Positions 19,196 through 28,900 of a DNA stretch of 64,000 nucleotides are shown piece after piece. The translations under genes and the position numbers were made by a program. The notes under the pieces were generated by a model. It was not told the DNA's origin. It saw only the letters and a program-made list of their open reading frames with translations, and did not search any database. This stretch comes from Candidatus Gastranaerophilales bacterium. GTDB lineage: Bacteria; Cyanobacteriota; Vampirovibrionia; Gastranaerophilales; Gastranaerophilaceae. Every line of letters begins with the position of its first letter. The first letter of the stretch is position 1. The stretch lies in NCBI GenBank assembly GCA_944325525.1, contig CALVAK010000011.1, positions 16,266-80,265 on the forward strand. The letters are read 5' to 3'.

Positions 19196-19226
19196 ATCTT
19201 TTTCCTATCCCCAATGCATATTCTAT

Positions 19227-19254
19227 ATTATAAAATATCAAACATTATACTCAA
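19227..19254 (-). promoter_or_regulatory. Promoter of the grpE-dnaJ run
   Basis: On the minus strand TTGAGT (19254-19249) and TATAAT (19232-19227) are spaced 16 bp, giving a start about 25 bases before the grpE ATG at 19195. Confidence 0.55.
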
Positions 19255-19345
19255 TAGTTATTAATTTTTTCTTAACTTTTTATTATTAAGTATACTTGTA
19301 TATCCTCAAAAAAAAGGTTATCATTAGTATAACAGGAAATAATTT

Positions 19346-20341
19346 ATGGCTAAGATTAAAAAAATTAGTTTCTCCGATATTATTAATATTAAAAAATTAA
19401 TTTCTGTTGTCTGTAATGATAATGTTATGGACTATAGACGATTGTTTTTTATTTCCGTTCCGACCACATATCTTCAAAATTTATTCTATAGTGTTTATTT
19501 AAGAAAATTGCCAGAAACATATGTTGCCTTTGATAATAACAATAATTTAAAAGGATTAATTACCGTAAAAGCTCAATCCGGTAATCCATATAAATGGCAG
19601 ATTAAAACTCTTTTTTTAGATAGAAACTCCCACGAAGAAGGTAAACAGCTCGTTGAATATATTATTGCAAAATTTGGAGCAAGAGGTGTTGATACCTTTT
19701 ATGTTTCAGTTGATGACAACCAAACAGAATTAATAGATCTCTTTATAAAAGGCTGCGGTTTCAGATTCTGCTCTACGGAAGCTCTCTGGTCAGTTTCTAA
19801 TGTTAACTTTTTAGTTAATGATATCAACGAAAAAATGTTTAAAACATTTAAAAACTCTGATTCCGGAAAAATTGCAGAGTTATTCAATGACAATTTAGTT
19901 CCTTTATATAAGTACTCTCTTTCAAAAGAAAACAATGAATTTAATGACAAATTTATTCAGGGATTAAACTCGGACACTGATTTTAAATATTTATATCAAG
20001 ATGAAAAATCCGGAAGAATTAAAGCTTTTATTGAAATAAAAACAAAAGATAATAATAACTACTTTATAGATATAATCATACCTCCGCAATATTTTGAAAC
20101 GTATCCTGAAATTTTATCTTTTGCAGTTAAAACAATAATTAAACGGAATAAAAACTTTAAACTTTATATAAAAAACAGAAAGTATTTACAAAGCGGAGAA
20201 ATGCTAGAACAATTCTTTAAAGAAAACCGATTTGAGCTTTTACAAAATAATGCAATTCTTGTAAGAGACTTTTTTAAAACTGTAAGAGAAGAAAACAAAA
20301 GCTTCTCTAATGCAGTAGTTTTAAGCGGATTTGAAGTTTAG
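19346..20341 (+). CDS. GNAT-like N-acyltransferase, substrate unknown
   Basis: The N-terminal half resembles a GNAT fold: FDNNNNLKGLITVKAQ (central strand), IKTLFLDRNSHEEGKQLVEYI (acetyl-CoA pyrophosphate-loop position, though without a clear R/Q-x-x-G-x-G/A) and VSVDDNQTELIDLFIKGCGF, matching the late 'N-x-x-A-x-x-x-Y-x-x-x-G-F' region. The C-terminal half (about 170-331) may be a second, more diverged copy. The loop is degenerate, so enzymatic activity is uncertain. The last 4 bases overlap the end of the convergent radical SAM gene at 20338. Confidence 0.5.
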   Translation: MAKIKKISFSDIINIKKLISVVCNDNVMDYRRLFFISVPTTYLQNLFYSVYLRKLPETYVAFDNNNNLKGLITVKAQSGNPYKWQIKTLFLDRNSHEEGKQLVEYIIAKFGARGVDTFYVSVDDNQTELIDLFIKGCGFRFCSTEALWSVSNVNFLVNDINEKMFKTFKNSDSGKIAELFNDNLVPLYKYSLSKENNEFNDKFIQGLNSDTDFKYLYQDEKSGRIKAFIEIKTKDNNNYFIDIIIPPQYFETYPEILSFAVKTIIKRNKNFKLYIKNRKYLQSGEMLEQFFKENRFELLQNNAILVRDFFKTVREENKSFSNAVVLSGFEV

Positions 20342-21324
20342 CATTCTATAAGATACTTTGCTCTGTCACATATTTCAAGCCTGTTAAACTTCATCTCAAC
20401 AGCTTTTTCTCTTACATACTTTATTAACTCTAAAATTTTTTCATCAACACAATCTTTTCTGTATCTTTCAAGCCAGCTGTTTTCTATATCTATAACTATT
20501 ATTTCTATATTATTCTTTTTATTGAAATTCAACCAGTTATCTATTTCCTCTTTTGTATCATTAATACCGGGAATAATTATATATTTACTGATTACATTAT
20601 ATGAATTCTTCTGTGCTTTTGAATATTTGATAATGTTTTTACAAACAACATTATAAGCATCAATTTGTTTAATTTTCTTATATGTTTCACGGGAAGAACT
20701 ATCTATTGAAATAACGACTGTAACCTGACCTGTTGATATACCTTTTTCTATTATTTTTGAATACTTTATACCGGAAGACGGAACTCTTATATTATCAAAA
20801 CCTTTTTTTATAAATAAATCCAAAAGTTTTTCAAACTCTGGCAGAATAGTCGGTTCTCCACCTCCAAAGCCTATTGCACCACCTTTTCTTATTATATTTT
20901 TTTCAAACAGCTCTTTTATCACCGGAAAAATATTATAAGTTTTTAAACTGTTATACATCTTCTTATTTTCTTCAGTATAACAATATGTGCAAGCACAATT
21001 GCATTTTGTAAAATGGTCAAAAATTATGGAATCAATATAGTCAATCTGCGGCCAATTATTTTCTTCTAAAAACACACATCCTCTGCAACCTGCTACTGTT
21101 TGTCCGCTTTTTTGTATTTCTCTGTATCTGTTTTTTATTTCAAAAAATTTTTCCCAATTAATTTTTTCTCCGTGATAATCTTCAAAAATCATTGAATTCC
21201 CACCACCGGGAGCACTCATATAACAACACAATTTTACATTTGAGCCGTATACTCCGTTATCAAAACAAACTCCCGATTCTAACCACTTACAGCTTATATA
21301 TTTCTCTGTTTTTATTTTTTCCAT
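20338..21324 (-). CDS. Radical SAM protein with an N-terminal cysteine cluster
   Basis: In this 328-residue protein the radical SAM CxxxCxxC motif (CNCACTYC) sits unusually late, near residue 110, followed by GFGGGEPTILPEFEKL (GGEP motif) and ISIDSSSRETYKK. The first 85 residues carry extra cysteines (SCKWLESGVC, KLCCYM, GCRGC) that could hold an additional cluster or zinc; in SPASM-type enzymes auxiliary clusters are normally C-terminal. It is 7 bases downstream of another radical SAM gene and shares its operon. Substrate unknown. No precursor peptide gene is visible next to it. Confidence 0.8.
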   Translation of the reverse strand: MEKIKTEKYISCKWLESGVCFDNGVYGSNVKLCCYMSAPGGGNSMIFEDYHGEKINWEKFFEIKNRYREIQKSGQTVAGCRGCVFLEENNWPQIDYIDSIIFDHFTKCNCACTYCYTEENKKMYNSLKTYNIFPVIKELFEKNIIRKGGAIGFGGGEPTILPEFEKLLDLFIKKGFDNIRVPSSGIKYSKIIEKGISTGQVTVVISIDSSSRETYKKIKQIDAYNVVCKNIIKYSKAQKNSYNVISKYIIIPGINDTKEEIDNWLNFNKKNNIEIIVIDIENSWLERYRKDCVDEKILELIKYVREKAVEMKFNRLEICDRAKYLIEC

Positions 21325-21331
21325 ATTAACC

Positions 21332-22306
21332 TTATTTGAAATTACAATTTAAAAGTCGGCAATTTCTTGTACACATTAATATTTTTTTTCTTACTTCTTC
21401 TGCTTTATCACTATACCATAAATCCTGAGGCAGGCTTTCTTTTAAATTACCAATAGGTTCCATACAAAAACATATACGGCAGTTACCGTATGGATCTATT
21501 GCAAAATTATTTTCTCCGACCATGCATTGTATATTTTGAATTTTATCAGGTGTTTTTATTAATACTTTGAATGCTTCCAGCTGATTAAAATTATTACAAA
21601 TCGGATATCCTTGTTTTTTTAATTCAATCATTTCATCAACAGCATCAAGAGCAGCTGTTTTAATATCTTTACCATATATTTGTTCATCTGTTTCAACAGC
21701 AGTAGCAAAAGCATCTCCGTTATCCATTAGCTGGTAGCTGACACCTATACCTTCAATTTTACAAAATTCAGCAATAGGCTTAATTTCAGACAGATTCGAC
21801 GGCATTACAACTGTTGATATATATATGTTTTTCCATCTATGTCCAGTTTTGTGCTTATTTTTATAATTTAAATTTTGAATAGTGTCCATGGTTCTTTTGA
21901 AAGCATCGTCTCTTCCCCTTGAAACATTATGAATTGACGGATTTTTAACAGAGTTCAAAGAAAATGTTATATTGGTAAAAGATGACTCAAGTAATTTATC
22001 TACTTTATCTGTAAGCCCTAAACCATTTGTCACAACATTTACCGTATCCCCAAGAGAAGCAGCATATTCAGCCATATCAAATATATCTTCACGAATAAAC
22101 GGTTCTCCGCCTGAAATTATAAACTGGTATTTTCCCATCCAGTCGTGAATGTTTTTCAGAACACTCTTCCATTCTTCCAATGTCATTTCCTTTTCCTGCA
22201 TTGAAGCAGGTGTCTTCCATCCGTTACAGGTAATACAACGGGACTGACATCTTTCCGTATTATTATATGAAAAAGATACGGGTCTTTTATTTATATCTAT
22301 CAGCAT
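21332..22306 (-). CDS. Radical SAM/SPASM-like protein
   Basis: The 324-residue protein has the [4Fe-4S] motif CQSRCITC (about residues 19-26), the GGEP stretch IISGGEPFIRED (about 62-73) and a SPASM-like C-terminal cysteine set (IQCMVG, DPYGNCRICFCMEPIGNL, LMCTRNCRLLNC), which normally binds auxiliary clusters in peptide-modifying or sulfatase-maturing enzymes. It lies between the GGDEF-like gene (1 base upstream) and the second radical SAM gene. The tight spacing implies one message. Substrate unknown. Confidence 0.85.
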   Translation of the reverse strand: MLIDINKRPVSFSYNNTERCQSRCITCNGWKTPASMQEKEMTLEEWKSVLKNIHDWMGKYQFIISGGEPFIREDIFDMAEYAASLGDTVNVVTNGLGLTDKVDKLLESSFTNITFSLNSVKNPSIHNVSRGRDDAFKRTMDTIQNLNYKNKHKTGHRWKNIYISTVVMPSNLSEIKPIAEFCKIEGIGVSYQLMDNGDAFATAVETDEQIYGKDIKTAALDAVDEMIELKKQGYPICNNFNQLEAFKVLIKTPDKIQNIQCMVGENNFAIDPYGNCRICFCMEPIGNLKESLPQDLWYSDKAEEVRKKILMCTRNCRLLNCNFK

Positions 22307-22307
22307 A

Positions 22308-23186
22308 TTAATAATCCAGATTTACCTGAGAAAATAAAACTACTTTATTTTTACCCCTTTTCTTTGCATTATATAATGCATGTTCTGCATATCTGATTAT
22401 TGTATTGGCATTTTCATCAACACCTTCCATTTGAGGATATGATGCAATTCCGCCTGATATTCTTACAGGATGTTTTTCATCTTCACCTGCCGGAATAAAT
22501 GTCATTTTTTCAACATCTCTTCTGAATCTTTCTGCAAAAATAAATGCATTTTCTTCCGATGTATCCGGCAATATCACCATAAATTCTTCATCACCGTATC
22601 TTGTAACGACATCTTCTTTTCTTGCTAACCCTAGAAGCATTTCAGCTATTTTTTTAAGCAGTACATCTCCCCATTCATAACCGTACATATCATTTACTAC
22701 TTTAAAAAAGTCTATGTCAAACAAAATACATGAAACTGTTGAATGATATCTTTTTGCTCTCGACATTTCAGAGTCAAGTCTTTCAAGCAAAAATTTACGA
22801 TTATGAAGTCCGGTAAGTTCATCTGTCGTAGCAATATTGTTTATTTTATCTTTCAACTCTTTTATCTTCAGCATATTTTTTATTCTTATTGTTAATTCAT
22901 ACTCATTTACCGGTGTAACAATAAAATCAGAAGCTTCACCTCTTAAGGTCAAATTTGAAGGAATTTCATCAACAATAACTATTACAGGAACAGGAAATTT
23001 CATTATCATTGATAATTCTTTAAGTTTTTCATACGAAATATCCAGAATAGCAACAGCAGGATTATACTTTTCCATATCTTTTATTTCTTCAGCATCTTCA
23101 ACACGAACATTCAAATCGGTTATATTTTGACATATATTTTCAAGCTGAGAAGATTTCCCTTCCGCAAAAATTATTAAATTGCTCAT
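22308..23186 (-). CDS. Diguanylate cyclase-like protein with pseudo-receiver domain
   Basis: Residues about 1-115 look like a response-regulator receiver fold (VAILDISYEKLKE with a possible phospho-Asp, VPVIVIVDE, ASDFIVTPVNEYEL), but the N-terminal acidic pair and the conserved lysine are missing, so it is probably a pseudo-receiver. Residues about 120-292 are a GGDEF domain: TDELTGLHNRKFLLERLDSE, CILFDIDFFKVVNDMYG and signature RYGDEEFMVILP. The signature reads GDEEF instead of GGDEF, so cyclic-di-GMP synthesis is uncertain. It is the first gene of an operon with two radical SAM genes. Confidence 0.85.
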   Translation of the reverse strand: MSNLIIFAEGKSSQLENICQNITDLNVRVEDAEEIKDMEKYNPAVAILDISYEKLKELSMIMKFPVPVIVIVDEIPSNLTLRGEASDFIVTPVNEYELTIRIKNMLKIKELKDKINNIATTDELTGLHNRKFLLERLDSEMSRAKRYHSTVSCILFDIDFFKVVNDMYGYEWGDVLLKKIAEMLLGLARKEDVVTRYGDEEFMVILPDTSEENAFIFAERFRRDVEKMTFIPAGEDEKHPVRISGGIASYPQMEGVDENANTIIRYAEHALYNAKKRGKNKVVLFSQVNLDY

Positions 23187-23283
23187 TTAACACCCTTTCA
23201 TTTTCATTTATTTTACCAAATTTATTAAAAAAGTTCAAAAAATTTTAACTTGTACAACAAATTGTTGCATAAATTAACAAAAT

Positions 23284-23313
23284 TTGCTTACGATTTAATA
23301 TATGTAATATAAT
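23284..23313 (+). promoter_or_regulatory. Promoter of the beta-lactamase-fold gene
   Basis: TTGCTT (23284-23289) and TATAAT (23308-23313) are separated by 18 bp. The predicted start, about 23320, lies after the first in-frame ATG (23312), which therefore cannot be used. Translation must begin at the downstream GTG. Confidence 0.65.
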
Positions 23314-23335
23314 GTTTGATATTGGAGGAGAAATA

Positions 23336-24487
23336 GTGCCGGAGCCTAAATATAATTATTCCGAAAATTTATCTTACGAAAATTTATATGAACAATACTA
23401 CTTTAAATCTAAAGAAAAAAGAAAGATAAAACCGGTAAGAAAAACTGTCAAGCAAAAGAAAAAAACAGAATTAAAAAAGGTTTTACCTCTTTTTGCCGTA
23501 TCAATATTACTCATATATGTTCTTTCTTTATCTTTCAAAACATTTATAGCAGACATTCTTCCTGTTAATTCAAAGAAAATACTGAAAGCAGATTATTATA
23601 AACTCTTATTTCCTACTCACAACTATCTATATAAAGATTTGTTTTTAGGTAAATACATAATAAAAGATACGGAATATGACTCTCACATTATGGTCAACAT
23701 AAAAGAGACATATGAAAGAAACGGATTAAAAACACGATTACAAGAACTTGCAAACAACTATAGAAGAATAAAACCTTCTGTCTATATCTGGGAGTATGAC
23801 AACGGTTCTTTTGTTGATATTAATGCAGATGAACCATACCCTGCAGCAAGTATTATAAAAATACCCGTGCTTATAGAAATGTTCAGACAAATAGAACAGG
23901 GGAAATTCTCTCTTAGTGACACAATGATTCTTGAAGATTACTATAGAGCTTCAGGTTCCGGGAGATTGCAATATTCACAAGGCGGCATTGCCCATACAAT
24001 GGATTATCTGGCAAAAATTATGATACAAAACTCAGACAATTCTTCAACGAATATGATTGTTTCAAAAATGGGAGGTATGCCTGAACTTAATAGAGCAATG
24101 AACAGATGGGGGTTAAAAATTACTCATATAAACAACTGGCTTCCAGACCTTGACGGAACAAACGTTACAACCGCAAGAGAACTTGCAAAAATGTTTTATA
24201 ACATTGATGCTACAAACATTATTTCATCTCCTTCAAAAAAACGTATTGCAAATTATTTATCACACGTAAAAAATAACAGACTTCTTCAAGCAGGACTTCC
24301 TGATGATGCAATCCTTCTGCATAAAACTGGCGATATTGGTTTTATGCTTGGTGATGCCGGTATTGTAAAAACGGCAACAGGCAAGAAATATATTGTCATT
24401 ATTCTTGCAAAACGTCCTTATAATAATATGCAGGGAAAAGACTTTATTGTTAAAGCGTCTAAAATTATATATAATAATATGCTTTAA
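23336..24487 (+). CDS. Class A beta-lactamase-fold serine hydrolase, membrane-anchored
   Basis: From the GTG at 23336 the protein is about 383 residues. A strong GGAGGAG lies 5 bases before this GTG. An in-frame ATG at 23312 is rejected because it falls inside the -10 box. A basic N-terminal tail of about 50 residues precedes one transmembrane helix (VLPLFAVSILLIYVLSLSF), so the enzyme domain faces the periplasm. The penicillin-interacting motifs are all present: SIIK (S-x-x-K), SDN in QNSDNSSTN and KTG in LHKTGDIG. It could be a true beta-lactamase or a peptidoglycan-linked hydrolase; resistance cannot be claimed from sequence. Confidence 0.8.
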   Translation: MPEPKYNYSENLSYENLYEQYYFKSKEKRKIKPVRKTVKQKKKTELKKVLPLFAVSILLIYVLSLSFKTFIADILPVNSKKILKADYYKLLFPTHNYLYKDLFLGKYIIKDTEYDSHIMVNIKETYERNGLKTRLQELANNYRRIKPSVYIWEYDNGSFVDINADEPYPAASIIKIPVLIEMFRQIEQGKFSLSDTMILEDYYRASGSGRLQYSQGGIAHTMDYLAKIMIQNSDNSSTNMIVSKMGGMPELNRAMNRWGLKITHINNWLPDLDGTNVTTARELAKMFYNIDATNIISSPSKKRIANYLSHVKNNRLLQAGLPDDAILLHKTGDIGFMLGDAGIVKTATGKKYIVIILAKRPYNNMQGKDFIVKASKIIYNNML

Positions 24488-24593
24488 TTTTTAGATTAAT
24501 TTTTGTATCAATTTTTTTATATAGTCGATTTTTTTATCAAAAAATAAGGTTCGGATTCTTTTTTTGATATAATTAAATCAGGAACTATATAAA

Positions 24594-25943
24594 ATGAAAA
24601 CATCAAAGTTAACATTATATATTTTTTTAGGGCTGCTTTTGGGAATATTTGTAGGTTGGAGATTTCCTGAATTCGGGAAACAAATGCAGCCGTTAGCACA
24701 TATTTTCCTGAATATGATAAAAATGATTATTGCCCCTTTATTATTTTCAGTTGTCGTTACAGGAATAGCTTCACACGGAAACATAAAAGCCCTTGGTAAA
24801 TTAGGTGCTAAAACTCTTTTTTATTTTGCTGCAGCAACCTCTTTAGCTCTTGTAATAGGTTTAACTGTAGGACTTGTTTTTAAACCGGGACACAGCTTTG
24901 GAACCTCGGCAGTTTCACAAAATATGATGGATACAGTCTCCAATATGGCTTCACAAAATGTACATGAATCCGTTTCTGCTATGTTTGTAAATATTGTACC
25001 GACCAGTATAGTTAAATCTATGGCCAACGGTGATTTGCTCCAAATAGTTGTGTTCTCAATATTCTTTGCTCTTGCCCTGTGTGCTGCAGGTGAGAAAGGA
25101 AAACCAATACTTAATTGTGTTTCTTCCTTGACGGAAATTATGTTTAAATTTACACAAATAGTTATGAATTTTGCACCAATCGGAGTTTTTGGTGCTATTT
25201 CTTATACAATCGCTGAAAGCGGGCTTGGTATTATGGTAAATTATGCAAAGATAATCGGATCTTTATACCTTGCACTTGTTTTATTTCTTTTCATTGTCTT
25301 AAATATAGTATGCAGAATAGTTGGTATATCTGTTATCTCCCTGCTCAGAGCGATAAGGGAACCTGCCCTTCTTGCGTTTACAACATCAACATCAGAAGCA
25401 GCTTTGCCTCAGGCAATGAAAATTATGGAGAACTTCGGTGTATCAAAAAATATTGTCGGTTTTGTTATGCCTACAGGCTATACATTCAACCTTGACGGTT
25501 CTACTTTATACCTTGCCCTTGCAATGCTTTTTTCTGTTCAAATCGCAGGACTTGAAGTAAATACCCTTGAACTTCTATTTTTAATGGGTACATTAATGCT
25601 TACAAGTAAAGGCATTGCCGGTGTTCCAAGAGTCGCACTTGTTGTTCTTGCGGGTACATTATCAGGATTCGGCTATCCATTAATAGGTGTTGCCATTTTG
25701 CTTGGCGTTGATCAAATTCTTGATATGGGCAGAACTACAGTAAATTTAATAGGAAATTGCATAGCTACAGTTATTATTGCAAAATGGGAAAACGAATTTA
25801 ACTACACGAAAATGGAAGAATTTAACAGACAATACGAAAAAGAGAAAAATACCGGTTTAAATATTTGTAATAATGAAATTTTATCTCAAATAAACATTGA
25901 AGATCATTCTGATTTCGGAGCTATAGAAAGCAGAGAACATTAA
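24594..25943 (+). CDS. Sodium:dicarboxylate (glutamate/aspartate) symporter, DAACS family
   Basis: The 449-residue inner-membrane transporter has the DAACS layout of eight helices and two re-entrant hairpins. Diagnostic stretches are the hairpin-1 segment TTSTSEAALPQAMK, the TM7 motif YTFNLDGSTLYLALA (NxDG, Na+ site), the hairpin-2 segment TSKGIAGVPRVA and the TM8 stretch DQILDMGRTTVNLIGN, whose Asp-Arg-Thr-Asn residues contact the substrate in GltPh-type proteins. It likely imports C4-dicarboxylates or acidic amino acids with Na+ or H+. The C-terminal 40 residues are a soluble tail. A GATATAAT -10-like box precedes it. Confidence 0.92.
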   Translation: MKTSKLTLYIFLGLLLGIFVGWRFPEFGKQMQPLAHIFLNMIKMIIAPLLFSVVVTGIASHGNIKALGKLGAKTLFYFAAATSLALVIGLTVGLVFKPGHSFGTSAVSQNMMDTVSNMASQNVHESVSAMFVNIVPTSIVKSMANGDLLQIVVFSIFFALALCAAGEKGKPILNCVSSLTEIMFKFTQIVMNFAPIGVFGAISYTIAESGLGIMVNYAKIIGSLYLALVLFLFIVLNIVCRIVGISVISLLRAIREPALLAFTTSTSEAALPQAMKIMENFGVSKNIVGFVMPTGYTFNLDGSTLYLALAMLFSVQIAGLEVNTLELLFLMGTLMLTSKGIAGVPRVALVVLAGTLSGFGYPLIGVAILLGVDQILDMGRTTVNLIGNCIATVIIAKWENEFNYTKMEEFNRQYEKEKNTGLNICNNEILSQINIEDHSDFGAIESREH

Positions 25944-28900
25944 TTATAATTCCGGAATAATTTCTGTAAATTCAGGTAGTTTATCATGATTTGAATTTTC
26001 ATCTGATATTATCCAGACAAAAGAATTTATTGAACTTAAAGAATTCATATCGCCGTATATATTAACTTTAAATGTATTTGTTTTCTCTTCGGAATATTTA
26101 TAAAGTTCAGGAATTTCCGTTATAATTTTCTGAGGAACTTTTTGTATGTTGTTATGTTTTTTTCCAATCTGTCCGTTTATTAATTCAGAGAGCGAAACAT
26201 CACCGAATGAACCTAGTTTTGATTTTATTTCGTCTGAAATTCTTCCGTATATATCTATATTTACCATATTTGTAAGTAAATTATGCCGCCCCTTTATATA
26301 TAAACTCATATTAGGACCTATTGTTTTTATTTCGTCTGTAATTAAATATCCGTCTTTTAATATAAGTTTCCCCATTGACTGCTTAAATTTTGCTGTATTC
26401 TCAGGGGCTATTGTATCTGCAATTCTATTTAATGTTGCATTTAATATGCCATGATATAAAAGATTTTGAGCATATAAATAATATTCGAATTTACCTAATG
26501 TTCCCATTCTCCCATTTGTAGCATTAAAAACAACCTCTCCTGATAATGACTTTAAGACCTGTTTATATTCTCCTGTTATAAGATTTACCTTTGCTGTAAA
26601 ATCAGATTTTCCGGCTAGATTGTCTTTTATTTTACACAAATCATATAAAGATTCTTTTATATCTAATTCTTTACCGGACATATCAATTCCCAGCATTGCG
26701 TGATTAATATCATACTTTATATTTCCGTATACAATTCCGTTATATGCTTTCGCTGTTATATTTGTCATTTCTAAAATATTGTTTTTTAAGCTGAAATCAG
26801 CACTTATATCATTTGACTTTAAATCAAGAATATTAAACGAATTTATTGTTGCGGTTCCTTTTTCTATAACAACTTGAGATGAGGAAAAAGGATTCATTTC
26901 ATTCTTTATCATTTCAAAAAATGTATTTAAATCCAAATTAACAGAATTTAACTGCATATCTGATATGGTAAATATATTATTATTTATTACAGGTTTTAAA
27001 TCAGCAATTATATTTATCTTAGAATTATTTATTTCTATTTCGGGAGCAGTTATCCTTATATTATTATCTGTAAATTTAACTTCCGCATTTTTTATTGAAG
27101 TTAAAAGTCTTTTTATGTTTAGTTTGTGTATATTAAAAATTCCGTTTAATTTAAGATTTTTTAATGTATTGTTTAAAAATACATCTCCTTTTAATGATAT
27201 TTCCTCTCCTCCAAAAAAGTTTAAACGGGCACTTAATGATTCAGGTATCAATATTCTTAAATTATTAAAGAAAAGTTCTTTTCCGTTTATAATTTCTCCC
27301 GTTATTTTCAACTGTGGATTTATTTCTTTTCCTGCATTTTGATAAAGAGATAATTCGCTTATATCTATAACTTCATTTTTTATATTTGCATTTAATTTTA
27401 ATACAGACGGTTTATTTAACAATTCCTTTATTACAAGATATGAAAGATAATTATCCTTATCTGCATACATTTGAAGCACTATATCAAAAGTATTATCTTT
27501 TTTTATATTTACATTCCCTGATGTTTTTATAACACCTTCGGCTTTATACGGTTCTTTTATATAAAAACTTAATACATCCGCTATATCCTGTGCATTAATA
27601 TTCCCTGTATAATTTATCTGTCCTTCTGGCTGCTTTTGATAATTAGAAATTATTCCAGATATAGTTACGGATGAACTCACTAAATTAATTTTATTTAACG
27701 GTATTGTTATTTTCTTATCATCAAAAGACATTTTTATTTCTTTTGCTGATATATTTTTCTTGTTAACAGAAGTTTTTAAATTTGAAATAAGAATATCTCC
27801 GTTATACTTATCAGAAATATTCTTTATTTTCAACGATACGTTGTCAATTATTGTTTTATTATTTAATGATTTTTTAAAAAAGCTCAAGTTTTTAATATTA
27901 ATATCTGTATTGCAGTTTAATGATTTATCAGGTTTGCCTTTTATATAAGATATAAAAGACAGTTTGCCTCCTGATATATCTACCGGAAGCGTGTCTTTTT
28001 TCAGGAATAAAGATGCAACAGTTTTTAAATCCAAATCGTTAGAATATGCCTTTATATCAATATCTACGTCTTGTGCAATATTTCCTTCAACCTTTATTGG
28101 TGTAGAATTTATATATGCGGCTGCATTTTCTAATATTATTTTATTATTACTCAAATTTATTCTTGAATTTATTCTATTAATTTTATACGGAAAGTCCTTG
28201 TGAATTATCTCGGCATCAGTAATTCGTATATTACCGTTTGACTTAAGTTTTTTAAAGTCAGAACTTATATTAAAATCAGCGTCGGCAGTTCCTTTTATTT
28301 TTATATCTTTATACTTGTTCGGAATATTTAAACTTTCGGAAACAACATCTACTATTTTAAATAATTTTTCTATTTTAACATTATCAGCTTTTGTTGTTAT
28401 ATCTATAAATTTTTTCTTTGCGTAACCTATTTTCCCTGTTATATTCGCTATGTCATTTTTTGAAGTGTGTAATTCAGCACTAACTCCGATTTCTCCATTT
28501 TTAAGAATAAGTTTTGCATTATTGTCTGTCAATATCGTATTATCAAGTTTTAAAGAAAAATCACTTAAATTTAAATTACCATTTACAGAATTATCTGAAT
28601 TTACAATTAATTTTCCGTAAACACTTCCTTTTACATCATATTCAATAATTGGTTTAAAAGGTGAAAAAGTAAATTGTTTTTTAACATTATTTAAATATGC
28701 CAGTATATCAATATCATAATTAATATATTTTTTGCCGTTTTCAAAGAGAGTGCCATCAAAAATTAAATGCAGCTTATCTTTTGTATGTACATCTTTTATT
28801 AAAAGTTTATCTCCTTCAAAATAGAAGAGTTTATCCGTAGTTTCATCCTTAATTTTAATTTTATAATTATTGCATACCGTATCTGAAGCAATTCCATTAA

